Origin: Multifurca ochricompacta
Lineage: Eukaryota; Basidiomycota; Agaricomycetes; Russulales; Russulaceae
Assembly: GCA_022496185.1 (NCBI GenBank)
Contig: WTXG01000093.1
Location: 62,001 to 126,000 of the forward strand
DNA length: 64,000 nucleotides
Direction: 5' to 3'
The notes under the pieces were generated by a model. That model did no database searches. It was not told where the DNA came from and saw only the letters and a program-made list of their open reading frames with translations. The translations under genes were made by a program, and so were the position numbers. This document shows, piece by piece, positions 21,388-33,433 of this stretch. The stretch's first letter is position 1. The number at the start of each line of letters is the position of its first letter.

Positions 21388-22695
21388 TTAATCCTCCTTC
21401 GTGAATAATTTCTTTTTCTGTTCGCGCTCCTTGCGCTTTTTTTTCTTTGTGTCGCCCTTTGCTAAGCTACCCGGGGTCCCTGAGGAATCCAGCCTATCCG
21501 CTTCGGCAAAGAAAAAGAGCAAGTTCGCGCCAAGGGCGAGTAAGGCCCCAGTGATGTAACCCAGTGACGCGCCGGCTGCTGGCGTGAGGGGATAAGCCTG
21601 CAAACCGACCGAGTTAGCTTTCCTGCTTGGTACCTTAAAGCACGTATGACAGTCACCTGCCACGGGCGATCCCAGTCGAGCCCGATTGGGATCACGCCAC
21701 ACCATGCTCCGAGAAACGCTCCATAAGTCGGATACAACAAAGCGCGCTCGGGGGGATTCCTCGTACTGCAAAAGAACTTGGAATTGGCAACTACCGAGTG
21801 ACGAGGGCAAGGGGGGAGAGGGGGGGGGGGGGTGAAAGGGACGCCACTTACTTGCGCTCTGCGAATATTCTTACCCAGAGGTCGTTTTGCACGATTGCAT
21901 TGCTGGCAGATGCGGAGAGGAATGGGAGACCAAGACGAGGTGGGCCGAGCACGTATGCAGGGGGGAAAGTAGTGTAGAGTGCCAGGAGCAGAGCCAATAG
22001 TGCAGTGTGCTGCACATACCTGAGAACATGCATGCGTGTGTGAGTGTGTGTGAGTGGGGCGTACGGAAGTTTTGGAAGTCAGAGAGCTGACGAGCGAGGT
22101 GAGGGAAGCTATGACGCACTGTATGAATGGCGCTCCGAATAGGATGATCACTCCGTGCAACGCCAGAGCGGTGTACACCGTGAAAATAGACGCGTTCCAA
22201 ATGTCCTGCAATGGATGGGTGATAATAAAAAAGAAAGAAAGAAAGCGAAAGGGGGGAGCAACGCACGCGTTGTTTATGTGGGTCGCCTTCAAGGCGTTCC
22301 TGGACGCTGCGCGAACCCAGAGTTCCATTGTGTGCCCACTGGCGTAGCGAGCCGGCCCACCAAGGCACGAGTAAGATCGCACCGAGACATGCCCACGTGA
22401 GTGTCAGCACCGGTCGGGTGGTGATGGGTGCGAGGAACGGATGTTGAGGTTTGTCAAGCCCACGGGTAGGTGGTGAAATTGGAAGGTTCGGAATGGGTGT
22501 CTGTGGAAGTAAGACGAAGGCGGCAGATAAGAGTATGAGATGGATGAGAATGAGCGGTGGGTATTGTTTGGGGATCGCGTTCGGAAGTGACAAGAGTTCT
22601 AGTTCTGTAGAGTCATCGGAGAAGCTAGGCGGGTGTAGTTTTCGGGGTCGGTTTCCAGAGGCAATGTTTTTAAGGGCCTTAAAAATGGTGGCCAT
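21388..22695 (-). CDS. GPI11: GPI-anchor biosynthesis protein PIG-F/GPI11
   Basis: Five exons (22695-22267, 22205-22120, 22019-21852, 21765-21657, 21597-21388) give 333 residues. Several hydrophobic segments occur, among them PLILIHLILLSAAFVLL, VLTLTWACLGAILLVPWW, TALLALLLALYTTFPPAYVL and a last one near ALLALGANLLFFF. The family signature GAWCGVIPIGLDWDRPWQ is at residues 247-264, followed by YPLTPAAGASLGY. PIG-F/Gpi11 sits in the ER membrane and works with the ethanolamine-phosphate transferases that complete the GPI anchor. The C-terminus is a Lys/Glu-rich tail (KKKKRKEREQKKK) that faces the cytosol if the usual topology holds, and may act as ER retention signal. Splice sites are canonical. 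Upstream of the start codon GAGT repeats and an ACTAGT tandem are seen. Confidence 0.9.
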
Positions 22696-25085
22696 TTAAT
22701 GCTATGGCTGAGCTACTAGTACTAGTAGTACTCAGAGTGAGTGAGTGAGTGAGTTCAATGCTCACCTCCAGCGCGACATCCACCGCCGCCGCCGAGATTC
22801 GGACCACTTTAGGTCCATTCGTATATTCTCACGCTTTTTGCCCGCCGTTTCTCGTCCACTGTCTTGTCAGCAAGTAGTTGTCGGAATTATTTTTCAATGT
22901 TTCCAAGCTCTAGCTAGCTAAGCCGCGGTTCGCCACCCATCGGAAGACTTATTGTGTAAGATCATCATTGCTTGTATATGAGCGACACTCCTTTCATTTC
23001 ATCCTTGGCTGGGACTGGAACCTGTCTGGACACGGAATTATATTCCACCAAGCCTCGAAATCCCAAGTTAGCTCCCCGGGTCCTTTGATACAATTACAAC
23101 ACAGGCTTGTCCTCCCATAGTCGTCGTCAAATGAGCGAGCGGGCGGGCTCTCTTGTCTCTCTGAAGTCTGAAGTCTGAAGTCTGAATGGATGCTTTCCAG
23201 GAAGCGCTGTAGATGAGGACACCATGCTCGCCTAGGCGTTTGGAATTCACTGCTTGGTACCACTCTCATCAGCTCGTCTTACTGTACCCACACAGTCTTG
23301 TATTTTGAGGTGTCAACTGCAATGTGCTAAGGTGATCTTAAATTGCAAAGTGATATGAATTCTCCCATTCCCATTTACCCGTGAACATATCAATCAGCCC
23401 ACCGTGCAGACTGCAGATGAGGATGTGAGGTCATTATGTGCGCAACTCAGAGACGAGGGTGTTGTATTTGAAAAGTAAGTGTGAAGACGAGAGCCTCCCT
23501 GTTATTCGCCCCAACGTCGGAAATACGATACGTTTATCTCGTCGCCGTACAGAATTTATTACCTCATTGGAATATATTGCTGTGACCCAGACAGGAGGAA
23601 ACAATGCCTTTCGGAGCGAGATAGAGAGACTTGCCCATGTCACGGCCAGTCGATTGTAGTATGGGGTTCATGCGCCTGGTATGTTCTTGCAATCAAGTCA
23701 GCTGCCAATCAAGACCCCCATGGCATGTCTATTTCTCTTTCACACTTTACGGTCCTTTTTCTGTGGATGGCCTTGACGACATGCACGATGTCCGAGTGTC
23801 TCTGTGAAACAACAGTCTTAGGCGATAAGCAAGGGGAAATATGCCACGAAGCGATATGTGAGTGCCTTAACGAGACGTCTTACCGAGCTTGATGCGCCAC
23901 GGCGCACGATCGAGGGTAATAGGACTTGATAGGGCGTGACCTTGTTGGGGCTAAGTTACTATTCATAGCAGGAGGTGAGGACAACGTAAGGTTCTAGAGA
24001 AGCTATTTTGTGTACGCCAGGCAGCAACTCGGACGTATGTGATAGTGATAGACTGGATGTAAATGACCTGTTAAAGTCTTCTCGAAAGTCTCTCCCCACC
24101 ACAGTGATTCTCCGCAGAACCTTGATCGAGTTCCTAGGCACCGAGGCCCTGGTATTGTTTATAAGGTTATGATGCGCCAGCAACTCGATGAAGGGAGGCG
24201 GATATACATTGAGCATCCGCGCCACCTGGAGTGATATCACTGTATTATCTCCACTTCACGATAAGGAGATTACCATGCCGACCTACACTACGTATTCACA
24301 GAACAATTGGAAGAGGCCCACGACGACGACCGGCATGAAGATAATTTGGGTTGTCCCTGTACATCTACCACTCACACCTCGCAACCCTCACCCCACACCT
24401 TTTTGTTTTGCTTCTATTTCACTCACTTCCGAGAGTTAACTTGTGGGTGGGCCAAAGCAAAGGTGGTAAGAAATCGAGTCCCGGGCCGGCCACTTACGTC
24501 TAACAACAACAACAACAATAACAACAACTACGGGTGCCCCACTTTCATCGTGTGTACCGTGTCTGGATTTCGGGTTTCGACTGGTGGTCTGAGCTAGGCG
24601 TGAGGGTCCGAAGAGAGTTATGAAAGCTCACACCACTTGGCAAAAACTACACCTTGCTCGGGGTTTGGGAGTTGCCCAATTGTGTGTCACGTTATCCCTT
24701 TTGCCCATTTTGGAAACAATGTCCCTCTCACCTCCGTCTCTTCATGATCACGATCACGAGACGACCGAAACTTTTGTCTCTGTGCTTTGCCCATTCCACT
24801 CTCGTCGCTATGCAACGCACCGCTACGCTCCGAAGCTACAGTACGCTAATTAATGTGCAAGTATAATGGGCACGCGTGCCTGCGTGAGGGCCAGCTAAAT
24901 GGGGGTGTCTCATGCAAGAGACTGCTTACATCCGCTGTCAGGGGCGCCATATCTAATGACCGGAATAAATTTTATGAAATGACTGAGAACCTCTATAAAG
25001 CCGCAGGCCCACAGGAAGTTGCTCTACGAAGTCTGTCCTTCTTTTTTGAACCTATCTACTTTGCAAGCACACCACAACTTGTGTT
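22696..25085. other. Gene-free stretch upstream of the carboxypeptidase
   Basis: 2.4 kb hold several medium-length open frames but none has family resemblance, splice logic or a domain. Short simple repeats (GAGT near 22735, TCTGAAG near 23159-23184, AAC near 24502-24528) are present. The complexity is higher than in the gene-poor stretches on the right of the window, so decayed sequence is possible. Confidence 0.4.
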
Positions 25086-27703
25086 ATGCGCTGCTTGCCC
25101 TTCTTGCTACTCTCAAGTTTCAGTTTCTCTACAATTGCAGCGGGATTCTCGAACCCGCTGTCCCGGGAACACTTGCTAATACGAAAGCGAGAGCAACTCT
25201 TGAGGTCACATCATTCAACAAGGGTAGACCACCGCGACCTCAACACTACGCGCCGCGCCGCGAGTCGGTACGCAAATACCAAGGCTAAGCGTGAGTCGCG
25301 TCATTCAAGCAAGTCTGCCTTTCGCTGTAAGCTCACCCACTGCCTTGCAGGATTCCATGTGAATGGGAAGACAATACCAGAGGTGGACTTTGATGTTGGA
25401 GACAGCTGGTCAGGTCTCCTGCCTATCAGCTCAGACCCGGGTGAAACACGCAAGGTGAGTGGATGTTCGAATCGCTGGTGGTGCGGTAATGTCAAGTACA
25501 GGCAGCTATTTTTCTGGTATTTCCCACCGAGTGCGCAGGGTAACGAGAATGATCTCATATTCTGGTAAGCGCGAGTCACACACCTCCGATAGGGTTCTTA
25601 GCACGCCGATTTGCAACTCAGGACGAACGGTGGACCAGGGTGCTCGTCCTTGGAAGGATTTTTGCAGGAGAATGGGGTGCGCAAAATTGGCTCTACTTCT
25701 ATTGATCGGCCTTTCCCTGAAGCGGCCGCACACCTAGCCCATCAGTTGGCAGTGGGGCCAGGCAAAGCCAACTCCAAACCCTAACAGTTGGACAAATTTG
25801 GGGCACATGCTCTGGGTGGAGCAACCTATAGGGACCGGATTCTCTCAGGGAATACCAAGCATACACGTTTGCGTTCCGTCCTCACTAATGAAGGAATCAT
25901 CCTGATACAATACTACGGCACGCAGGATGAGACAGAACTTGCAGCACAGCTTGTTGGATTCATGCAGGAGTTCCTCGAGATCTTTTCTGAGCTTAAGGGA
26001 AAGAATTTCTACCTTGCTGGAGAGAGCGTGCGCGTCTCATGCTCTGTTCGTTGTTGGCTTCTTTTCTCATGTATTCTTCTCAGTACGCTGGGCTTTATGT
26101 ACCATGTCTGTCGCCTGATTGTCGTGCAAGTCTCGCACATCTGACTGAGCCACAGATATCGCGGACTTTATCTATTCTAACCCTGATCTATTGGATCTTA
26201 AGGTTCAGGGAATATGGCTTGGAGCTCGTATGTCGTCTATCCAACACTCGTCTTTCTTAGCACTTTATCGCGCTAACGACCTCAAACCCAGCTGTTCTTA
26301 CACAGGACGTCGTCGCAATACAAGCCCCCGCTGTCAATTTCGTACACAAGTACGAGAACGTGTTTGCCTTCAAGTCATTCTAAATTTCCCTTTTCACGTC
26401 CCGTAGAATTTTTTTGGTCGGCTCATATTCCTCCTCTTTTATTTATTCAGCCAATCCTTTCTCGCGCACATCGATCAAGTCGCCGATGCGTGTCACTACA
26501 CGTCGTACCTCTCCAAGTTCCTCACCTATCCACCACCGCCCGCGCCATTTCCGCTTCCGGGGACATCGATTGAGGCTGATCCAGGTTGCGACGTGTACTC
26601 CCAGATCATAGAAGCTGCGCTTCTCCTAAATCCCGCCTTCAACATCTATCGTATATTTGACATGGCAAGTCATTCACCCAATCCAAAGAAACGCTCGCTC
26701 ATTTTTTCGTTCGTTATAGCCTCCAGTCCTTTGGGACGTCCTAGGCTTCCCGTAAGTCGTTTCGTTTCGTTTCGTTTGTTTCAGATCTCCCCGCGCGAGG
26801 TTGTTGTTGTTTTTTGACTCCCCTCTTTTTTTTTTTTTTTTTTGTTCTGTTCTGTTCCAGCGGCACCTTCCCACAAGTACAAGTCAACCCGGTCTATTTC
26901 AACCGACCAGACGTAAAAGCCGCGATCCACGCCCCGACGCAAGTTCAGTGGACCGAATGTGGCGCCGTCCCATCCGTCTTCGTCGCACCGGGAGATACGA
27001 GTCCGCCAGCGACGGCTTCTGGAGCTTTGTCTAGGGTGATCGAGCACAGCGCTCGCACGGTCATCGTTAGCGGCCTGGCTGACTTTGTGGTTCTTTCTGA
27101 AGGGTGAGTGAGCAATAGAGTTCGCACGACATGCACACACACACCTACACCTCATAAATCTTTTAAATCTATAAAACGTCCGAACCCCACAGAACGCGGA
27201 TCGCAATTCAAAAGTGAGTTGTCGGGCTTTAATCCGCGCCTCCCTCCTAAGTGTTCAATTTGTTTGCTAACCTATACATGTTGCTTGTGCACAAAAACAA
27301 AATAAAAAATAAATAACATAGCATGACTTGTGCGTTTTTTTTTCTGTTTTCTGTTTCGTTTCTTTTTTTTTTTTGATTTTTTTTTTTTTTTTTTTAAAAA
27401 AAAAGGGAGTGACCAGCAAGGCTTCCAAAATGCGCCTAGTCCCGACTCGTTCATCTTGGATGGAGCGGGAGCCATTGGGACCGTACAATCCGAGCGCGGA
27501 TTGACCCTTTACGAAGTGGCAATCACAGGACATATGTACGTTCCCGCTTTGTGGACCCTCTCTCTCTCTCGTTTTAGTTCGGGCCCATCTGACATTTAAT
27601 ATGCCTTTTTTTTTTTTTGGGTGGGACAAGGGTACCGCAATTTAATCCGCCAGCTGCGTTCCAGTCAATGCAGTATTTACTTGGAGTCAGGAACAACCCA
27701 TAA
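25086..27703 (+). CDS. Secreted serine carboxypeptidase (peptidase family S10)
   Basis: Fifteen exons (25086-25290, 25351-25454, 25506-25564, 25622-25676, 25738-25866, 25926-26027, 26084-26105, 26156-26227, 26292-26373, 26451-26664, 26720-26751, 26861-27103, 27193-27213, 27410-27535, 27631-27703) give 512 residues. Residues 1-19 are a signal peptide (MRCLPFLLLSSFSFSTIAA). Then come FFWYFPP, TNGGPGCSSLEG (oxyanion loop, 124-135), WVEQPIGTGFS, the nucleophile Ser218 in GESYAG, Asp433 in SGLADF and His488 in GHMVPQ, the full S10 triad. It should remove C-terminal residues from peptides in the secretory path or outside the cell. The intron after residue 348 has a GC donor (GCAAGT). The acceptor before exon 14 follows a T-run/A-run and GGGAG. 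The donor after exon 5 (GTTTGC) and the intron after exon 9 (GTCATT) are weak. Confidence 0.93.
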
Positions 27704-30700
27704 CCAACAAGTACCCCCCCCCCCTTCCTTCCCCCTTCGATTTTTGACACATTCCTGGAGATTGCTTGTCATGCTGGTTGTATGGTTGTTATAATACGGT
27801 TATTTATTTGTATCTTTTTTTTTTTTTTCCCTGGCTCTTCTTAGTCAGTGAATACTTTGGCACCTGTTCGCGTATATATTGTTATAAACTACTGCGATTC
27901 TTTAATGCGTCTTTCGCCCGACGCATGGGGGGTTAATAATAATAAAGATGCATTTGTTGGCTTACAACGTTTGGCATTCCCCCCAATAAAGTTGTCAATG
28001 ACTGCGGGCATGTGATTGTCGGTTCCAGGGTTCACCACTAGGTACTGAGACCATTCCCCAGTCGATGGAACCCAAGACGAAAGATAGTCATCGTCTTTCC
28101 GGGGTCAAATATCTTTTTTTTTTTTGGGGGGGGGGAGCGAGTAAAAAGTCTTTCTCGCTCCGAATTGATTTCCCCACCCCCCGCGGGAAGGCCGAGGTCT
28201 GGAGGCAAGTCCGCGGCGCGCACAAAGCAATTCAGTTCGCTGCAACTCTTTGATTCCCCTACTGGGCGCCGACTATCAAGTAATGTATCACCAGTTTTTT
28301 TTTTTTAAAAAAAACTGGGTTTGCATACTCCCCCGACGAAGGGAAAGACTTGACAGTTAGCGTATATCAGTACCTGACATCCGAATCTCCCTCGGTTCCA
28401 GGTGAGTAGATGAGGTATCAAAGGTGTCCTCATTGGAGAGCCAATCTCATACTCGGCTATGACGGGGGATCTCATGCTCGTTTTCGTGTTTTAAACCCAA
28501 AATGAAAGGTCTGCCTAGCGAGGGGGGGGGGGGGCTTCCTCACCACCGCACAAAGGGAGCAGAGGCCCGGGTTCATGATTCCGATAGTCCGTGGATGAAA
28601 GCGGTGTGTTAAGGTACTTGGGCAAGGATTCGTACCATTGCTAATGCATATCCCCAAGTTGGGCGAAAACCCGCGCCAACCAAAAAAGATTGACCCACAT
28701 AGCCATCATTCCTGATTCAAACTCTCGCCGATATAATACAGTATGACAGAAGGTCGTTGAGTAGTCACGATCTGGCGGGCCGGTCATCATCCATCTTTTA
28801 CTGGTCAATGACATGGGTCAGTGCGTGAGTGAGTCCAAAGCGAAGAAGACCAAGCAAGAGACTTTATCCTCATTTCTTGTACTTGTGTGAATGCTTTGTG
28901 TTGGGGATTGCTATCCGGAAGGGCTGGTGAGACCAAAAAGAATTTCTGTAGGAGCAGCTCCCAAGTTCAAGTCGAAGTAGCTCCCCCTGCTTCTTCACAG
29001 GAACATACAGTACTTTGGGTTGAATTGTACGAGTATCAGACGCCACCGCCATGAGTAGCCAAGACACCCCAGTGATGGTGATTAACAGTGAGCGAGCCGC
29101 CGACCATCCGACAGAATAAAATTGTAATGGGGGAAATTAAAACAAATCAGATATCATGGTAATGTTTGATCGTTCACCCTTAACACCAATTATTGGATTG
29201 GATTGTCGACTGTTAACCGAAAAGAGGGGAACGAACGGATGAACGACTCAAGAGTCGAATCGGAATGATGACTGACTGACTGACTGACTGACTGGATTTG
29301 ATAGGATCCGATCTGATCCTCCACAAGATGATGATCCAATAACCATTCCCCGTTGATGAATGGTAGTACTACATTAGTGGAGAGGCAATGAGGCAAATTG
29401 GATTTTGCATCGTCAGGGGTATCAAGAAGTCATATCTAAAAGGATGGGGGCAGAGAAGAAGAGAGAATTTGAGAATTTGAGTCACCATCAGCGGTGACAT
29501 GCATCCAATTACCTTAGTTGTCGTCAGTCATTCAAATCATATCAAAGCCTGCATCATATAGATGGAGATGGGAGAAAAGATAAGGGGGAGAAGGAGGGGA
29601 GGGAGAGGGAGGGAAATGAAAGGGAGAGCTTCGGCGGCGCAATCAGCCTCCAACAAGAGTTCTCCATGCGCTCATCTGCGCTTCTCTGGTTCTGGTTCTG
29701 GTATGCTATCTAAGAGGCACGGATTGCTGCAGGATGCTCGAGGAAGGATACCAAAGATGGATATCAATGACTCAGAGAGGCCAACCAACACCAATAAGCA
29801 AAGGCAAAAGCAAAGAGAAATTGTAGAGGACAAATGAAGGGAGAGGAGAGGAGGAAAGGAGAGGGAGAGGAAGGAGGATGACACGGGACACGGGACATCT
29901 GATGATGTTGATGTTGATACGCCGCTGATTCGGTTGAGTTGGATTTGAGAAGAGAAGCGACACCGGCTCGCCTATCTAATAAAAGAAATAAAAGAATATA
30001 TTATAATTTAAATAAAATAAAATAAAGACAAAACTAGAAAGAAAGTACCCATACATACTCGGATGACTCGGAAAGGACACGGGTCAAGTCAGGCAAAATG
30101 GAACTCAAACTCAAATTGGAACAAATGGGAAAAAAAAGGGAAAGGGAAATGGGAAATGGGAAATGAGAAATGAAATGAAATGGAAGTGTAGCGGTACCGC
30201 AGAAAGGGGTGCTTTCTGCCACCGCCGACGCCACTTGCTGTGAGCCAATCAACCCAAACCCAACCAACAACCAAAGAACAGTACTGGGAGTTCCCTCACT
30301 CCACCCACTCCACACACTCCACACGAATATACACCCCTGATCAGCGGCAGGTACTTTCAAAATCCGCCGAGCAAGCAAAGAAAGTGAAAAGGCGAGGCGA
30401 AAAGAAACAACAGACTAATAGAGATAGACACAGATCAGATCGATAGATAGATAGCATACACTCGCATACTTGACTGACTCGAGACATAAACGGGACTCGT
30501 GACATCAGCAGCGCGCAAGCCGGCCATCCATCGCTTCTTTTGGCAAGCGCGCCCACATCTCCTCTCCTCTTATGGGCTCTTGTAGGCAGGTGGGAGGAGG
30601 TGTGGGGTGAGGTGGGGTGGGGTGGATGGGCGGGCGACTGGGCTGTCAGAACTTGCTTGGAGGAATGGAATGACACTATCAAGGCTGCGCTGCGCTCATT

Positions 30701-32562
30701 GTGCGGGCGTGGCGACAAGTTACTTCGGAGCTTCAACCAGTACCCGCTGTCCAAGAGGGGGAGAGGGAAGGGGGAGGGTGTGCCAGACTGCGTCGTGGTC
30801 TCGCTTCGGCCGCACAAAAAGATATGAAAGTCTCCCATATTTTCCCTAATAACACCAGAAGGCATGGGGGAGGGAAGGGGGGGGACACACGAATTACAAG
30901 AAAGGTTAGTAAAGAGGATACAAGCCCCGCCAACCAAAGGCCCTCTCATTTCCACTCATAACGCTCGCTTGAGCGCGGTACGTCACCGCCGTGGGCCCAA
31001 GAAAAAAAGAGGGTGAAAGGTTGACGTTTGACATTTGAACCCGACGGCTGGCAACCAGATTTACATGGTGATATCTTTCCATACTGGTAAAGAGTCTAGA
31101 AGACAGAAAAGCAAGATGAGCATGCGATAAAGGTGAGAGCAAATGTCAAAAAGAAGGTCAGTATTAGCATGGATGATCGTCAGCGCTCGCCCAAAAGACG
31201 AACTTGGCGCTTGACTACTATTGTATTCGATCCTACCGAAGAGGTCGGGAGAGTCGACTCACCTCGCCATCGCCATCTCTCTGTGATCTTTTTCTTTCTC
31301 CACTCTACCTATACCCTATCAAGACCCTCTACCAGCTTTCAAAATTCACATGTTGGAATGTCCATGCATGAATACCTGTGCCAGAGATGTTAGTATATAG
31401 GGGAAAGAGTTGATACTTCAGAAAGAGAGACCTCAGAAATTTGGGTATAGAAAAAGACAGCTCATAAGCACAAAGGCTTCAATGTAGCGATTCATTAATG
31501 GTTCGTCATCGCAAGGAAAAAAATATTCAAACACACAACAACTCACCGCTCATAGGAAATGTGCTCAACGATTTAGTTGAAGTTGAGGTTGAGTTGACTG
31601 TCGGCCGTGTTGTTGAATGTTGTTGAATCTTTTTTTTTTCGGGCACGTGAGAGCTCCATGCACGTGTGCACAAATAAAATTAGGGCAGGCAACAGGCAAA
31701 CGCTGACGCGCTACTACGCGACGCGACAAGGTCTTTAATATCCAGAACAGAATATAGACCCATGAAAGCATCCATAGAGAGCTACTGCTACTCTTGTGTG
31801 AACTAACCACTACTCTCTTACCCTCCCAACCCCTCCGAACCAGCCAGCCAAAGCCAACCAAACACCAACCAAACACCCTACCAGGCCAGCTCGAGCGCCT
31901 AGACGGACCGGCTACCGATTCTAGGAACTCACGTGCGCGCCAATTTCTCTCTCGCACGGTTAAGAACGGATGATTCCCTCCCCCAGGCGCCAGGCGCTAC
32001 ACTCTCAGAGAAGGAAGTGGCCGTCGACCGGTAAGTGCACCAACCCAACCCACTCCCTATCACTGACCGGCCAATGCGCTTGGACCACACACCTCCCAGT
32101 CCCGCGCAGTCCAAGATGTGACAAACGAAACGGAGTAGGTGTGTGTCGCGATGGGTGGGGTGGGAGCAAAATCCGGACAGGGTTCAAGTGATCGTTGCCC
32201 GTCTCTGTTATTTCTTTCAAGGGTCATCGCGCGTTTAACTGGCGTTTCGCGTTCAATTCTAACGTTTTGGTCGCGTGACGATGGCGTTTGCAGTTTGCGT
32301 TTGCGCTGCTCTAGACGCCCATTATCAGAGACGCTAGGCGACGGCGTGCTAAGAAAAAATCCCGCTATTTTCCGGGTCCAGTTTGGAGCGACGTCAACCT
32401 CTCTCTTCACAGGTACCATTATCTGTTCTTCTCCTCTTTTCTTTTTTCTTTTTTTCTCTTTTTTTTTTTCTCTCCCTCCTCCAAGGCGTGTCAGTTGGGG
32501 CGGTTGGAGGTCTACCCACACCTCACTTACCATATCGTTGACCTCGAATCTGGCGCTGCGCG
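27704..32562. other. 4.9 kb stretch without a recognised gene
   Basis: Open frames here are low-complexity shadows of repeats and none matches a family I know. Visible features are a T-run joined to an A-run (28294-28314), a long G-run (28519-28532), a TGAC tandem (29268-29294), GGGAAAT-type tandems (30138-30170) and a T-rich run near 32430-32470. The last 300-400 bases before 32563 may contain 5' untranslated exons of the next gene, because a good acceptor TCCTCCAAG occurs at 32485. Confidence 0.4.
29268..29294. repeat. TGAC tandem repeat
   Basis: Roughly six perfect copies of the tetranucleotide TGAC. A second TGAC array lies near 56074-56107. Confidence 0.85.
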
Positions 32563-33247
32563 ATGGGCAACACGACAAGTTTCAACAACGTCACACAGAT
32601 CGTCGAGACGACCGGCGGGCTCCTCCTGGATGCAAATGCATTTGCAAACATGTCCACCCACAGGCCGCGCAGCCTCTCCTTCGATACCATTTGGGTATCA
32701 GGATCAGGAGACGCCCCCGCTGGACCATACGAGGTGGCATCTTCGGTGACATATGAGAATTTATTAGGGAGATGGAGTGGTGCGTGAACGGATTTGGACC
32801 TGTGATTAGAACGCAAGTAGTTGACGTTAACTGGGTTGTTTACGGGCATCTGCTGTTGACAAGTAGGCCCAGAACAGGGTAAGTAATAAGAAAACAAAAA
32901 CCCTCCTTAACGATCGGAGGGTCGATGAGTCACGGCTAACGCAAGGACGGGAATCAGAGGATGGCACATGGTCGTTGACGTGGAGCCCAGAAGGAAGCGA
33001 GGAGGTCAAATTTACACTTGTGCAGTGGACAGACATGAGCAATGGCGAGCTCGCAGTGTTTCAACATGGGTTCAGTGCATGTCTCAAAACAAGGCTTGAC
33101 ACGCCGGGTGCAATACCTGTGAGTGAATTCACACAACTGGCCCTTCTAGAAATTGCAGTTGATGGACGGAGATGGAACCAGCTAAGTGAGGATCCGATCT
33201 TAGGGGAAGTCCTCGAGGAGATTCAAAGCGGGCTCGAGTACTACTAA
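32563..33247 (+). CDS. Uncharacterised conserved fungal protein, 200 residues
   Basis: Three exons (32563-32779, 32821-32878, 32920-33247) give 200 residues; a stop lies in frame just upstream of the ATG. Introns are very short (about 41 bp each) with GTGCGT and GTAAGT donors. The protein reads like a folded globular domain rich in beta-strand: HRPRSLSFDTIWVSGSGDAP, NWVVYGHLLL, DGTWSLTWSPEGSEEVKF and MSNGELAVFQHGF, ending in a helical EVLEEIQSGLEYY. I do not recognise the family and do not assign a function. No signal peptide, membrane segment or cysteine pattern is seen. The gene precedes the SANT-domain gene on the same strand with a short spacer (186 bp from stop codon to next start). Upstream coding exons remain possible. 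Confidence 0.6.
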
Positions 33248-33433
33248 GTGATCGTGGGAGAATGTGTGACTATGTGACCTCTCGTTAAGAGTGACATAGA
33301 TCATGTGACATATAGCTGACTTTGGTTACTTACCATACAAAATTGGAAATGGAAATTAATTAATCTCTTCCCACTTAACTTTTGAGAAGGCTAATGTCTC
33401 CTCCTCCCACTTGCCTTTCACTACCACCCACTG

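Noticed and set aside
24465..24500. String resembling the T-arm of a tRNA (ATCGAGTCCCGG)
   Set aside because: No matching acceptor stem, D-arm or anticodon arm could be laid out upstream.
25456..25505. TTCGAATC string that looks like a tRNA T-loop
   Set aside because: It lies inside a carboxypeptidase intron and no cloverleaf can be folded around it.
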